Source of the DNA: Nioella halotolerans
Lineage (GTDB): Bacteria > Pseudomonadota > Alphaproteobacteria > Rhodobacterales > Rhodobacteraceae
Length of the DNA: 64,000 nt
Assembly: GCA_003428585.1 (NCBI GenBank)
Contig: QVQC01000062.1
Location: forward strand, 1-64,000
Direction of reading: 5' to 3'
This document shows positions 36,305 to 45,368 of this stretch, piece by piece. The notes beneath the pieces are model-generated. The model saw only the letters and a list, made by a program, of their open reading frames with translations. It searched no databases and was not told where the DNA came from. Positions within the stretch are counted from its first letter, which is position 1, and each line of letters begins with the position of its first letter. The position numbers and the translations under genes were made by a program.

Positions 36305-36849
36305 GCCGCGCGCGCCCCGAACCCGTGCAGGTGGTCAAGGAACGCCGCGACCGGGCGCTCGACCTTCTGGTGCAGGGGGTGCCCTATACCCGTTTCATGG
36401 GGATCGGGTTCGATCGGCGCGGCGACGAGTTGACGGCACTGCTGCACTTCGACGAGAAACTGATCGGCAACCCCTTCCTGCCGGCCCTGCATGGCGGCGC
36501 CATCGCGTCGTTCCTCGAGGTGACGGCCATTGTGGGGCTGAGCTGGCAAAGCCTGTGGGACGAGATCGAGTCGGGCCGCGTCGCGCCCGAGGACCTGACG
36601 CCCGAAACCATGCCGCGCCTGCCCAAGACGATCGATTTCACGGTGGATTACCTGCGCTCCGGCCTGCCGCGCGACGCCTATGCGCGGGCGCGGGTCAACA
36701 GGTCCGGCCGGCGCTATGCGAGCGTGCATGTCGAGGCGTGGCAGGACAACCGCGCGCGCCCCTGTGCGCAGGCGACGGGGCATTTCCTGACGCCGAGACA
36801 CGGCGCGGGGCAGGGCGCCGGGCCGGACAGCGAGGCGCATGATGGCTGA
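36301..36849 (+). CDS. PaaI-family hotdog thioesterase (2)
   Basis: 182 residues. Hotdog motif LPALHGGAIASFLEVTAIVG and the later TIDFTVDYLRSGLPRDAYAR fit the family. The catalytic Asp position reads Glu (FLEV). It overlaps the first thioesterase (ATGA) and the MATE gene, so the pair is probably a tandem duplication within one operon. The substrate is unknown. Confidence 0.82.
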   Translation: MSRARPEPVQVVKERRDRALDLLVQGVPYTRFMGIGFDRRGDELTALLHFDEKLIGNPFLPALHGGAIASFLEVTAIVGLSWQSLWDEIESGRVAPEDLTPETMPRLPKTIDFTVDYLRSGLPRDAYARARVNRSGRRYASVHVEAWQDNRARPCAQATGHFLTPRHGAGQGAGPDSEAHDG

Positions 36850-38167
36850 CATCGGCGGCGGGGCCGGGCCGCTGACGCATCGCCGCATCCTGTGGATCGC
36901 GCTGCCGATCCTTTTGTCGAACATCACCGTGCCGCTTCTCGGGGCGGTCGATACCGCCGTGGTCGGCCGGCTGGGGGATGCCGCGCCGCTGGGCGCGGTG
37001 GCGGTCGGTGCCTCGGTTTTGGCGATGGTCTACTGGGTTTTCGGGTTCCTGCGCATGGGCACGACGGGGCTGACCGCGCAGGCGATGGGGGCGGGCAACC
37101 GGGCCGAGGTGGCCGCGCTGCTGACGCGGGTGCTGATGATCGGGCTGGCGGCCGGGGCACTCCTGATCGCGGTGCAGGCGGCGATTTTCTGGGCGGCGTT
37201 CCGGGTCGCGCCGGCCTCTACGGAGGTGGAGGGGCTGGCGCGCGCCTATATGGGGCTGCGCATCTGGTCGGCGCCGGCGGCGATCGCGATCTACGGCATC
37301 AACGGTTGGCTGATCGCGCGCGAACGCACCGGGGCGCTTCTGGGGCTGCAGGTCTGGATGAACGGGCTCAACATCGTGCTCGACCTGCTGTTCGTGCTCG
37401 GCCTCGGCTGGGGGGTGGAGGGCGTGGCGCTGGCCACGGTCGTGGCGGAGTGGTCGGGTCTGGCATTCGGCCTGTGGCTGTGCCGGGCGGCGTTCCGCGT
37501 GCCCGACTGGCGAGACTGGGCGCGGGTTTTCGACCGGGTGCAGCTCATTCGCATGGCCTCGGTCAACACCGATATCATGATCCGTTCGGTCCTGCTGACG
37601 GGCGGCTTTACCACTTTCATGCTGCTGGGGGCGGGGTTGGGCGATGTCACGCTGGCGGCCAACCAGATCCTGATGCAGTTCCTCAATATCAGCGCCTTCG
37701 CGCTTGACGGTTTCGCGCTCGCCGCCGAGACGCTGGTGGGGCAGGCGATCGGGTCGCGCGCGCCGGGGGCGTTGCGCCGTGGCGCGGTGATGGCAAGCTG
37801 GTGGGCCGGGGGGATCGCGCTGGGCCTTGCGCTGGTCTATGCGGTGGTGGGCGGCGCGGTGATCGACCTCATGACAACGGCCGAGGGCGTGCGGATCGAG
37901 GCGCGCGACTACCTCCTGTGGGCCGCGCTGGCGCCACTTGCCGGGGCGCCGTCCTTCATGCTCGACGGGATCTTCATCGGCGCGACGCGGACCCGCGACA
38001 TGCGCAACATGATGGCCTTGTCCTTCGCGGGCTATGTCGCGGCGCTGGCGATCCTCTTGCCGGCCTTGGGCAATCACGGGCTCTGGGCGGCGCTGATGGT
38101 GTTCTTCGCGCTGCGCGCGGCCACGCTGGCGGTGCGCTATCCGGCGCTGGAACGCGCGGCGCGGTAG
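36839..38167 (+). CDS. MATE-family efflux transporter
   Basis: 442 residues with about twelve membrane helices in two halves. The N-half opening ILWIALPILLSNITVPLLGA then VDTAVVGRLGDAAPLGAVA and the second half ILMQFLNISAFALDGFALAA then ETLVGQAIGSR are DinF-type MATE signatures. It exports organic compounds in exchange for Na+ or H+. Start 36839 overlaps the thioesterase by 11 bases; ATG 36842 is an alternative. Confidence 0.93.
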   Translation: MMADIGGGAGPLTHRRILWIALPILLSNITVPLLGAVDTAVVGRLGDAAPLGAVAVGASVLAMVYWVFGFLRMGTTGLTAQAMGAGNRAEVAALLTRVLMIGLAAGALLIAVQAAIFWAAFRVAPASTEVEGLARAYMGLRIWSAPAAIAIYGINGWLIARERTGALLGLQVWMNGLNIVLDLLFVLGLGWGVEGVALATVVAEWSGLAFGLWLCRAAFRVPDWRDWARVFDRVQLIRMASVNTDIMIRSVLLTGGFTTFMLLGAGLGDVTLAANQILMQFLNISAFALDGFALAAETLVGQAIGSRAPGALRRGAVMASWWAGGIALGLALVYAVVGGAVIDLMTTAEGVRIEARDYLLWAALAPLAGAPSFMLDGIFIGATRTRDMRNMMALSFAGYVAALAILLPALGNHGLWAALMVFFALRAATLAVRYPALERAAR

Positions 38168-38188
38168 GGTGCGTGCCCTCTGCTGCCT

Positions 38189-39241
38189 TTACAGCCAGTC
38201 GTCGCGCCCCGTGCCCACCGCCTCGGCCACCGAGGAAAACCCGTCGCGCGCCAAGAGGTCATCGAGCCCGCGCGCGATCCCGCCCACCAGTGACAGCCCG
38301 CCATAGACCAGCGCGGTGTAAAGCTGCACCGCCGAGGCACCGGCGCGGATCTTGGCATAGGCTGCCTCCGCCGAGTCGACACCACCGACACCGATGAGCG
38401 GCAATTGCCCCTTTGTCAGGTGCGACAGCTGCGCCAGCACGCCTGTGCTGCGCTCGAAAAGCGGCGCGCCGGAAAGGCCCCCGGCCTCGTTGCGGTGGCG
38501 GCTTCGCAGCCCGTCGCGCGCTTGCGTCGTGTTGGTGGCGATGATCCCCGCGATGCCGGATGCGAGCGCCACCTCGGCGATATCCGCGATCTCGGATCCG
38601 GAGAGGTCCGGCGCGATCTTCAGGAAGACGGGGATCGGCCGGGAGAGGCCCGCGCGCGCCTGCATCACGCCGGCCAGCAGTGCCGTCAGGGCCGCCTTGC
38701 CCTGCAGGTCGCGCAAGGCCGTGGTGTTGGGCGAGGAGACGTTGACCGTGGCGAAATCCACATGCGGGCCGCAACAGGCCAGCACGCGCGCGAAATCCGC
38801 CGGCCGGTCGTCGCTGTCCTTGTTGGCGCCGAGGTTCAGCCCCACCACCGCGCCCGCGGGCCGCGTCGCCAGCCGCGCCGCGATCGCCGCCATCCCGTCA
38901 TTGTTGAAGCCGAAGCGGTTGATCGCGGCGCGATCCTCGCCCAGCCGGAAGAGGCGGGGCTTCGGGTTGCCCGGTTGCGGGCGGGGCGTGGCGGCGCCCA
39001 CCTCGACAAAGCCGAACCCCGCCCGCGCCAGCGGCGCCAGCGCGGTGGCGTTCTTGTCGAAGCCTGCGGCCAGCCCCACCGGGTTGGGCAGGTCGAGCCC
39101 CGCAACGCGGCAGCGCAACCGCGCGGAGGTGACCGGCCCGGTCCGCGGTCCAAGCCCCGCGCGCAAGCCCGCCAGCGCCAGGCCATGCGCCTCCTCCGGG
39201 TCCATCCGGTGCATCAGGGCAAGGCCGAACCGTTCCAGCAC
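38189..39241 (-). CDS. pyrD: Dihydroorotate dehydrogenase (quinone)
   Basis: 350 residues, class 2 length with the N-terminal membrane-associating helix ([20 protein letters not shown]). It oxidises dihydroorotate to orotate, passing electrons to quinone. FMN-site motifs [42 protein letters not shown] and [11 protein letters not shown] are intact; the catalytic Ser is in VNVSSPNT. Start is GTG 39241, just after the DUF952 stop; upstream in-frame codons lie inside that gene. Confidence 0.93.
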   Translation of the reverse strand: MLERFGLALMHRMDPEEAHGLALAGLRAGLGPRTGPVTSARLRCRVAGLDLPNPVGLAAGFDKNATALAPLARAGFGFVEVGAATPRPQPGNPKPRLFRLGEDRAAINRFGFNNDGMAAIAARLATRPAGAVVGLNLGANKDSDDRPADFARVLACCGPHVDFATVNVSSPNTTALRDLQGKAALTALLAGVMQARAGLSRPIPVFLKIAPDLSGSEIADIAEVALASGIAGIIATNTTQARDGLRSRHRNEAGGLSGAPLFERSTGVLAQLSHLTKGQLPLIGVGGVDSAEAAYAKIRAGASAVQLYTALVYGGLSLVGGIARGLDDLLARDGFSSVAEAVGTGRDDWL

Positions 39242-39245
39242 CCGT

Positions 39246-39584
39246 TCAGTCCTGCAGATCGGGGAAGGCGTGGCGCCCGTCCACCAGCGGCAGCGGCTTG
39301 TGCCAGGCAATATCGGACAGGCGCAGCGGCGCGTAGAGATGCGGGAAAAGATCGCCGCCGCGCGAGACCTCCCATTTCAGCGCGTCGCCCAGTGCCTCGG
39401 CCTCCACGGCCAGCAGGACAAGCCCGTCCTCGCCCGCGAAATGCTTCGCCGCGGTTTCGCGTGCCTGCTCGGCGGTGGAAAAATGCACGAACCCGTCGGC
39501 CAGGTCGATCGGCGCCCCCGCCGTCTGGCCAATGTCGCGCAGCTCTGCCCATTCATCGGGCCGGAAAATCTTGTAGATCAGCAT
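39246..39584 (-). CDS. DUF952-family protein
   Basis: 112 residues. It matches the DUF952 pattern: [31 protein letters not shown] and [11 protein letters not shown]. Members are small glutathione S-transferase-neighbour proteins of unknown function. It overlaps the start region of pyrD and is probably cotranscribed. Start ATG 39584 is the family start. Confidence 0.88.
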   Translation of the reverse strand: MLIYKIFRPDEWAELRDIGQTAGAPIDLADGFVHFSTAEQARETAAKHFAGEDGLVLLAVEAEALGDALKWEVSRGGDLFPHLYAPLRLSDIAWHKPLPLVDGRHAFPDLQD

Positions 39585-39707
39585 GTGTGTGGGAGTGGCC
39601 CCTGCGCGGCCCGGCGTCAAGTGTCACGCGCGTTTTACCAACAGCCTTTACTTGAACCGGGTGTGCCGCCAATCTGGCACCATTGCATTCCGACGGGGAG
39701 ACTTACG

Positions 39708-41312
39708 ATGCTTGCGCGAATCCTGTGTTCCACGGCCATGATCGCCGCCCTTGGCTCCGCGGCCTCTGCCGAGGTCACGATCCACATTCTGCACACCAAC
39801 GACATTCACAGCCGGATCCAGCCTATCAACCGCTTCGACAGCACCTGCGCGGCAGAGGATGACGCGGCGGGCGAGTGCTTCGGCGGGGTTGCGCGGGTGG
39901 CGACCGCCATCAATGACCTGCGCGATGACTTGATCGCGGCGGGCGAAAACGTGGTGGTGATGGATGCCGGCGACCCGTTCCAGGGGTCGCTGATGTATAC
40001 CACCTTCAAGGGCGACGTCGAGGCCGAGATGATGGAGGCCATCGGCTATGACGTCATGGCCGTCGGCAACCATGAATTCGACGACGGCCCCGGCAACCTG
40101 CGCCGCTTCCTCGACACCGTGTCCTTCCCCGTCGTCTCCGGTAACCTCGACCTCAGCTTGTCGGAGGAATTGCGCGGCGCGGTCGAGGGGCACGTCGTGC
40201 TCGACGTGGGTGGCCACCGGCTTGGCGTCGTATCGGCATTGGCCACCGATACGGCCGAAACCTCCAGCCCCGGGCCGAACGTGATCTTCCAGGACGAGAT
40301 CGACTCGCTCCAGGCCGATGTGGACGACCTGACCGAGATGGGCGTCGACATGATCGTGGCGCTGACCCATGTCGGCCTGCCGCAGGATATCCGCATCGCC
40401 GAGGCGGTGGAGGGCATCGACCTGATCGTCGGTGGCCATTCGCACACCTACCTGTCGGCGGATGACCCCGACCGCGCCGGGCCCTATCCGACATGGGTCG
40501 ACGGGCCCGAGGGCGGGATGGTGCCGATCGTGCAGGCCTACGCGTATACCAAGTATCTCGGTCATCTCGAAGTGACCTTCGACGATGACGGAACGCTCAT
40601 CTTCGCCGATGGCAACACCATGCTGCTCGACGCCTCGGTAACGCCGGACGCCGAGATCGCCGCGCGGGTGGCGGAACTGGTCGCGCCGATCGAGGAGGCG
40701 ATGGCCGAGGTCGTGGCCGAAACCACCGCGCCCATCGACGGCGACCGCACAAGCTGCCGCGCGGGCGAATGCGAGATGGGCGTGCTCGTGGCCACGGCCA
40801 TGCTGGACCGCACCCGGGACCAAGGCGTCGAGGTGGCGATCCAGAACGGTGGCGGGCTGCGCGCCTCCATCGACGAAGGCCCGGTGACCATGGGCGAAGT
40901 CTTCTCGGTGCTGCCGTTCCAGAACACGCTGGCCAGTTTTGATCTGACCGGTGCCGGCATCATCGCGGCGCTGGAAAACGGCGTCAGCCAGGTCGAGGAC
41001 GGGGCCGGCCGCTTCCCGCAGGTTGCCGGCATGCGCTACACGTGGGACCCGGAGGCAGAACCGGGCAGCCGCATCGTGTCGGTCGAGATCGAGACCGACG
41101 AGGGCTTCGTGTCGATCGACCCGGAAGCGACCTATGGCGTCGTGTCCAACAACTACATGCGCGGCGGCGGCGACGGCTATTCCGTCTTCGCGACCGAGGG
41201 CATGAACGCCTATGATTACGGTCCCGGGCTGGAACAGGTGGTCGCCGATTACCTGGCCGAGAATACGCCCTACGTGCCGACCCTCGAAGGCCGGGTCATG
41301 CAGGCTGACTGA
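39708..41312 (+). CDS. Secreted 5'-nucleotidase/metallophosphatase
   Basis: 534 residues. Signal peptide (1 to about 21, ending ASA). The metallophosphatase domain holds LHTNDIHSR (Asp32, His34), VMDAGDPFQG, VGNHEFDDG, ALTHVG and VGGHSHTYL. The C-terminal nucleotide-binding domain includes IQNGGGLRASI, VLPFQNTLASFDLTG and VVSNNYMRGGGDGYSVF. It should release phosphate from nucleotides in the periplasm; the nucleoside products would suit the cdd-upp operon. GGGAG precedes the ATG. A terminator follows. Confidence 0.92.
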   Translation: MLARILCSTAMIAALGSAASAEVTIHILHTNDIHSRIQPINRFDSTCAAEDDAAGECFGGVARVATAINDLRDDLIAAGENVVVMDAGDPFQGSLMYTTFKGDVEAEMMEAIGYDVMAVGNHEFDDGPGNLRRFLDTVSFPVVSGNLDLSLSEELRGAVEGHVVLDVGGHRLGVVSALATDTAETSSPGPNVIFQDEIDSLQADVDDLTEMGVDMIVALTHVGLPQDIRIAEAVEGIDLIVGGHSHTYLSADDPDRAGPYPTWVDGPEGGMVPIVQAYAYTKYLGHLEVTFDDDGTLIFADGNTMLLDASVTPDAEIAARVAELVAPIEEAMAEVVAETTAPIDGDRTSCRAGECEMGVLVATAMLDRTRDQGVEVAIQNGGGLRASIDEGPVTMGEVFSVLPFQNTLASFDLTGAGIIAALENGVSQVEDGAGRFPQVAGMRYTWDPEAEPGSRIVSVEIETDEGFVSIDPEATYGVVSNNYMRGGGDGYSVFATEGMNAYDYGPGLEQVVADYLAENTPYVPTLEGRVMQAD

Positions 41313-41334
41313 GACCGCTTCGAACGGATGAACA

Positions 41335-41366
41335 GGGGCCGGGCCGGCGAGGGCCCGGCCCCTTTT
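41335..41366 (+). terminator. Intrinsic terminator after the 5'-nucleotidase
   Basis: 11-bp stem (GGGGCCGGGCC, complementary arm at 41352-41362), loop GGCGAG and TTTT at 41363-41366, 23 bases after the stop. Confidence 0.88.
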
Positions 41367-41483
41367 GCTGCCATGCAGCATCTGCAATCCGGGCTTCTTG
41401 GCTTGGCAATTGTGCTTTCGTGTTGGCGCTAACATATAGGGGTCAACGCACACGGATATCGCACAATTCACGGAGGCTTCGAC

Positions 41484-41648
41484 ATGTCCCTTTCCCACAC
41501 CAAACTGCTTGAAGAAATCCGCAACTACGCCGCGTACCGCCGCACCCTGCGCGAGCTTCGCGCGCTGCCGGTCGACACCCGGCTGGACCTCGACATCTAC
41601 AGCGACGAGATCCCCGAGATCGCCCAGAAGGCCGTCTACGGGCACTGA
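41484..41648 (+). CDS. DUF1127-family small protein
   Basis: 54 residues, with CGGAGG ahead of the ATG. The helix NYAAYRRTLRELRALPVDT followed by a short RLDLDI end matches the small arginine-rich DUF1127 proteins common in alphaproteobacteria. Some relatives bind RNA or affect phosphate and motility functions; no role can be assigned here. It lies between a terminator and the YedK gene. Confidence 0.75.
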   Translation: MSLSHTKLLEEIRNYAAYRRTLRELRALPVDTRLDLDIYSDEIPEIAQKAVYGH

Positions 41649-41689
41649 GCCGGGCTTGCATGCCCTGTCGGGGTGGCTAGGCTCGTCCC

Positions 41690-42349
41690 ATGTGCGGACG
41701 CATGGCCAACACTCTTCCCCCCGACGCGATGGCGCGGCTGTTCGACGCCGCGCCGGACAACGATCTGCCGCCCGCGCCGCGGTTCAACATTTGCCCGACG
41801 CAGAGCGTCGCGGTGGTGACGGCCGAGGCGACCGGGCGGCGATACCGCGCAATGCGCTGGGGGTTCTTGCCCACGTGGTACAAGAGCCCGACGGACGGCC
41901 CGCTCCTGATAAACGCCCGCGCCGAAACCATCGCAGAAAAGCCCGCTTTCCGCGCCGCCTGCCGGGAGAGGCGTTGTCTTGTGCCGGTCTCGGGCTTCTA
42001 CGAATGGTCCAAGGATGCCGATGGCAACCGGCTGCCGTGGTATGTGCGGCCGGCGGACGGGGCGCCGCTGGTGCTGGCCGGCATCTGGCAGGACTGGGCG
42101 GCCGGCAACGAGGCCCTGACCACCTTCGCCATCGTCACCTGCGCCGCGGGGGCGGGTTTGTCGCATATCCACCACCGCGAACCCGTCAGCCTTGCGCCGG
42201 AGGACTGGGGCAAATGGCTGGGCGAGGCGGGCAAGGGCGCGGCGCTGTTGATGCGGTCGGCGCCCGAGGGCCGGCTTGCGGCGCATCGCGTGGACCGGCG
42301 CGTGAATTCCAACCGGGTCGAGGGGCCGGAGTTGATCGAACCGATCTGA
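41690..42349 (+). CDS. SOS response-associated peptidase family protein (YedK/HMCES)
   Basis: 219 residues. After removal of Met, Cys2 (MCGRM) would form the thiazolidine cross-link to abasic sites in single-stranded DNA. Other conserved parts: NICPTQSVAVV, MRWGFLPTW, NARAETIAEKPAFR, VSGFYEW with the catalytic Glu, and the His in LSHIHHREPV. All of the key residues are visible. It probably shields abasic sites during replication. Confidence 0.93.
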   Translation: MCGRMANTLPPDAMARLFDAAPDNDLPPAPRFNICPTQSVAVVTAEATGRRYRAMRWGFLPTWYKSPTDGPLLINARAETIAEKPAFRAACRERRCLVPVSGFYEWSKDADGNRLPWYVRPADGAPLVLAGIWQDWAAGNEALTTFAIVTCAAGAGLSHIHHREPVSLAPEDWGKWLGEAGKGAALLMRSAPEGRLAAHRVDRRVNSNRVEGPELIEPI

Positions 42350-42634
42350 CACCGCCAATTGCCCCGCGCAAAGAAAGAGACCGCCCACGCGGGGGCGGCC
42401 CTTGGCCAGTCCAGGGAGGAAGATTGACGGTCTGCTCGATCATTGAATGATTGTTGTCCGTCAATCGCATAATGCCAATCAATGATGGCGGAATTGGGGC
42501 GATTGTTTCCCCTTGGGGATCAGCGCCCGGATGCCGCCGTGTCGCGCCTTGTCTCGCGCAGTCACGGCCCATCGGCAGGGCGCATGGCGTTCCTGCCGAT
42601 GGGCGTGGCCCAGCCTGCGACCGGGCGCGCCACC
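42350..42634. other. Gene-free convergent region with nested inverted repeats
   Basis: About 285 bases between YedK and the cytochrome gene. A GC hairpin (CCGCCC 42381-42386 / GGGCGG 42393-42398) may end yedK transcription. The main feature is the nested repeat at 42422-42466 (separate entry). The remaining 42480-42634 shows no gene that I can support. Confidence 0.6.
42422..42466. repeat. Nested inverted repeat
   Basis: Outer 9-bp arms GATTGACGG (42422-42430) and CCGTCAATC (42458-42466) are perfectly complementary and enclose the palindrome ATCATTGAATGAT (42439-42451). AT-rich inner and GC-mixed outer arms could form a cruciform or an RNA hairpin. Confidence 0.85.
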
Positions 42635-43747
42635 TCAGGGCCGGGCGATGCCCGCCGTGTCGACCGCGACTTGGCTTGCGAGGCTCTCGATGGAATCGTG
42701 CAGCAATTGCATCAGGTAGGTCGGGTTATGCACGTAGCCGCCCGGATCCTGCAACGCGACCTGATAATTGTAGGCGGCCTGCAACAGGCGCGGCGTCCAG
42801 CTTTGATAGCGGTTGGGGAAGGCGGCCTCGTCGCCCGCGATGGCCCCGTCCCCGTCGCTATCGGCGAAGAAATAGGGGTAGCTGCCCTCGGCATAGCCGA
42901 TGGGCGTGCCCGCGACCTCGGCGGCATAGGTCCGGATCGCCTCGTAAAGCAGCGCCTGCAGCCCCATGATCTCGGCGTGGATACCGCCGGAATTGTCGCC
43001 ATCCCCGTCGAAATCGCCGTTCTGCATGCGGATGTCGCGCGGATCCTCGACGCCGCGGTGGCAGCTCAGGCAGCCGTCGAGCGCGACCTCGGTGCTGTGC
43101 GGCTCGTGGCAAGCCACGCAGGTATCGGCGCCGGGGACGTGGCCGAAGGCGCCGGCATAGTCCTGCCCCGGATAGTGGAAGCCGGCGCGTCCGTCCCCGC
43201 CCTCCATCACCGCCGCGGCGATGCCGTAATGCACGTTGATGAAGCCAAGCTCGGGCGCGACGGTATCGGCGGGCAGCGTGTCCACCGCCGCGCTGACCGA
43301 GTCGCTGGAGGTGCGCCCGGCATGGCACACGGTGCAGGTGGCATTCGGGCCGAGCCCGTCGAGCACCACGCCAGAGGGCAGGGTGACCGCGTCGAGCGCG
43401 TGTGCTTCCTCCACATGGCAGGAGGCGCACCCGATCACCGCGTTGATCGCGGCGGGATGGTTGACGACCCCGGCCTCGCGCCCGTCGGTGCCGAGGAAAT
43501 CGAGGAATCCCGGCTGCGAATGGCAGGCGGCGCAGTTTTCGGGGACCGCGCCATCCTCGTTCCAGTGGGTGAAGGATTCGGAGGCGTAATCGCCATGCGG
43601 CGAATGGCGCCATGCCTCGATCACCGCGACCAGCGCGTCAAGCTCCGCGGTGTCCTCCGACTGCGCGGCCAAGGGCGTCGGGCCCGTGGACAGCAGGGCG
43701 ATCACAGCGGCGGCAGCGGCTTTGCGAAACGAGTGAAACAATGGCAT
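42635..43747 (-). CDS. Secreted pentaheme cytochrome c
   Basis: 370 residues from ATG 43747 (GAGGGA ahead). A signal peptide ends near residue 28 (PTPLAAQ). Five CxxCH haem sites: CAACH 72-76, CASCH 107-111, CTVCH 138-142, CVACH 210-214 and CLSCH 226-230. After the haems there is a segment with calcium-loop-like DGDGDNSG and DSDGDGAIAGDEAAF. It is a periplasmic electron carrier or reductase, of a kind not placed in a named family. Divergent with a ferric-reductase-like gene, which could pass electrons to it. Confidence 0.88.
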   Translation of the reverse strand: MPLFHSFRKAAAAAVIALLSTGPTPLAAQSEDTAELDALVAVIEAWRHSPHGDYASESFTHWNEDGAVPENCAACHSQPGFLDFLGTDGREAGVVNHPAAINAVIGCASCHVEEAHALDAVTLPSGVVLDGLGPNATCTVCHAGRTSSDSVSAAVDTLPADTVAPELGFINVHYGIAAAVMEGGDGRAGFHYPGQDYAGAFGHVPGADTCVACHEPHSTEVALDGCLSCHRGVEDPRDIRMQNGDFDGDGDNSGGIHAEIMGLQALLYEAIRTYAAEVAGTPIGYAEGSYPYFFADSDGDGAIAGDEAAFPNRYQSWTPRLLQAAYNYQVALQDPGGYVHNPTYLMQLLHDSIESLASQVAVDTAGIARP

Positions 43748-43780
43748 TGGTGGTCCCTCGGCTATGTTTGTCGAATTTAG

Positions 43781-43799
43781 GTTACCTTGGGTGGGTAAC
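43781..43799. promoter_or_regulatory. GTTACC-N7-GGTAAC inverted repeat in the divergent promoter
   Basis: Perfect 6-bp arms at 43781-43786 and 43794-43799 sit between the cytochrome and the reductase, near the cytochrome start. It may be a shared operator. Confidence 0.45.
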
Positions 43800-43883
43800 G
43801 GTTCCATGATTCAGGTCAGGGCGAGTCGCAGCGAATCGGTGCGATGTCCGCCCGCAGGATAACACCGAACGACGAGGCTACGC

Positions 43884-45347
43884 GTGACAGACAGGAAAAC
43901 GGCATCTGGTGGCAGACTGCCCCGTTTGAGCGGTCGCGCACTGGCCTTGGTTTACCTCGTGGTCGCCTTGCTGCCGCTGGCGCTGGCGCTTGGCCGGCAG
44001 GTTGCGCCGCTTGACCCGTGGGAGCGGTTGGGTGCCGGCCTGGGCCTTGTGGCGCTGGCCGCGATGGCGGTGCAATTCGTCACTTCCGGTCGATTCGGGG
44101 TGGTGTCCGGGCGGCTCGGTATCGACCGGATCATGGCCTTTCACAAGATTGCGGCGTGGTGGGTTCTGCTCGGCCTGCTGCTGCACCCGGTGCTGTATGT
44201 CCTGCCGACATGGCTGGATGATCCGGCGCTCGGGGCGCAGCGGATGATGGCCTACCTGACCTTGCCGCATTACCGCACAGGGGTGATCGCGCTGGCCGCG
44301 CTGGCGCTTCTGGTGCTGAGTTCGGCGTTGCGCGAACGCCTGCCGTTGCCCTACGAGGTCTGGCGCGCAAGCCATGTCATCCTTGCGGTGACGGCGGCAG
44401 GCACCGGGCTGCACCACGCACTGACCACCGGGCGGTTCAGTGCGCTTGGCGCTGTGAACGGCTGGTGGTGGGTGGTGGCGGCGGCTCTGCTGCTTGTGAT
44501 GGCGACGCTCTATGGCTGGCGCTTTGCCGCGCTGCACGTCAGGCCATGGCGGCTGGCCTCGGTCACCAAGCTTGCTGACCGGACGTGGGAACTGGACATC
44601 CAGCCAAGGGGCGGCACCCCGGACCTGGAATACGAGGCCGGGCAGTTCGTCTGGATGACGGAAGGCGCGCGGCGCTTTCCGCTGTTCGACCATCCGTTTT
44701 CCATTGCCGACAGCCCGACCCGCGACGGGCTGAGCCTGATCGTCAAGGAGGCGGGGGATTTCACCAACCGCATCGGTGCGCTGCCCCCCGGCACGACCAT
44801 CGGCATCGACGGGCCCTATGGCGAATTCACCCTGTCGAGCCACAAGGCGGGGGCGATCCTGCTGGTCGCGGGGGGCGTTGGGCTTGGCCCGATCATGGGG
44901 CTGTTGCGCGACCTTGTCGCCCGCCGCGACCCGCGCCCGGTGCGGCTGGCCTATGCTGTCGGGACAGTGTCGAACCTTGCCTGCCTCGACGAGATCCGGG
45001 CGGCGCAATCCGTGCTCGACCTTCAGGTGATGATCCTGAGCGAGGCGGGCGCCGAAGGCTTCGAGGGCGAGGTCGGGCGCCTCGACCGGGCCCGGCTCGA
45101 TCGGTTGTTGTCCGGGCTCGACCCGGCGGATTGCGTGGCCATGATGTGCGGGCCCGGGCCGATGGTGGTGGCCGTGTCGGACACGCTGATGGAGATTGGC
45201 CTGCCGGTGGAAAAGATCGTCTACGAGCGGTTCGACTATTCCTCCGGTGCTGCCTCGCGGCAGGATCGCAAGCGCATGGCGCAGGTTCTGTCGGTCGGAG
45301 TCGGGCTGGCCGTGGGCGTGGCGGCGTTCGTGCTTCTGGCGCCCTGA
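43884..45347 (+). CDS. Ferric-reductase-like transmembrane flavocytochrome
   Basis: 487 residues from GTG 43884. Six N-terminal membrane helices with two pairs of haem-ligand histidines spaced 13-14 apart (His87/His101 and His164/His177 or 178) form the cytochrome-b-like core. The cytoplasmic part has the FAD motif DHPFSIADSP (269-278) and the NAD(P)-binding GGVGLGPIMGL (330-340), then CGPGPM. A final hydrophobic helix ends the chain. It should carry electrons from NAD(P)H across the membrane. The partner is probably the divergent cytochrome. Confidence 0.9.
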   Translation: MTDRKTASGGRLPRLSGRALALVYLVVALLPLALALGRQVAPLDPWERLGAGLGLVALAAMAVQFVTSGRFGVVSGRLGIDRIMAFHKIAAWWVLLGLLLHPVLYVLPTWLDDPALGAQRMMAYLTLPHYRTGVIALAALALLVLSSALRERLPLPYEVWRASHVILAVTAAGTGLHHALTTGRFSALGAVNGWWWVVAAALLLVMATLYGWRFAALHVRPWRLASVTKLADRTWELDIQPRGGTPDLEYEAGQFVWMTEGARRFPLFDHPFSIADSPTRDGLSLIVKEAGDFTNRIGALPPGTTIGIDGPYGEFTLSSHKAGAILLVAGGVGLGPIMGLLRDLVARRDPRPVRLAYAVGTVSNLACLDEIRAAQSVLDLQVMILSEAGAEGFEGEVGRLDRARLDRLLSGLDPADCVAMMCGPGPMVVAVSDTLMEIGLPVEKIVYERFDYSSGAASRQDRKRMAQVLSVGVGLAVGVAAFVLLAP

Positions 45348-45368
45348 TCCGCCGGGCCGACAGGCACC

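Noticed and set aside
38394..39707. In-frame upstream extension of the 5'-nucleotidase
   Set aside because: It runs antisense through pyrD and DUF952; the ATG at 39708 has a ribosome site and a signal peptide.
41403..41440. Promoter for the DUF1127 gene (TTGTGC, 17 bases, CATATA)
   Set aside because: Both elements match the consensus poorly, so I did not list it.
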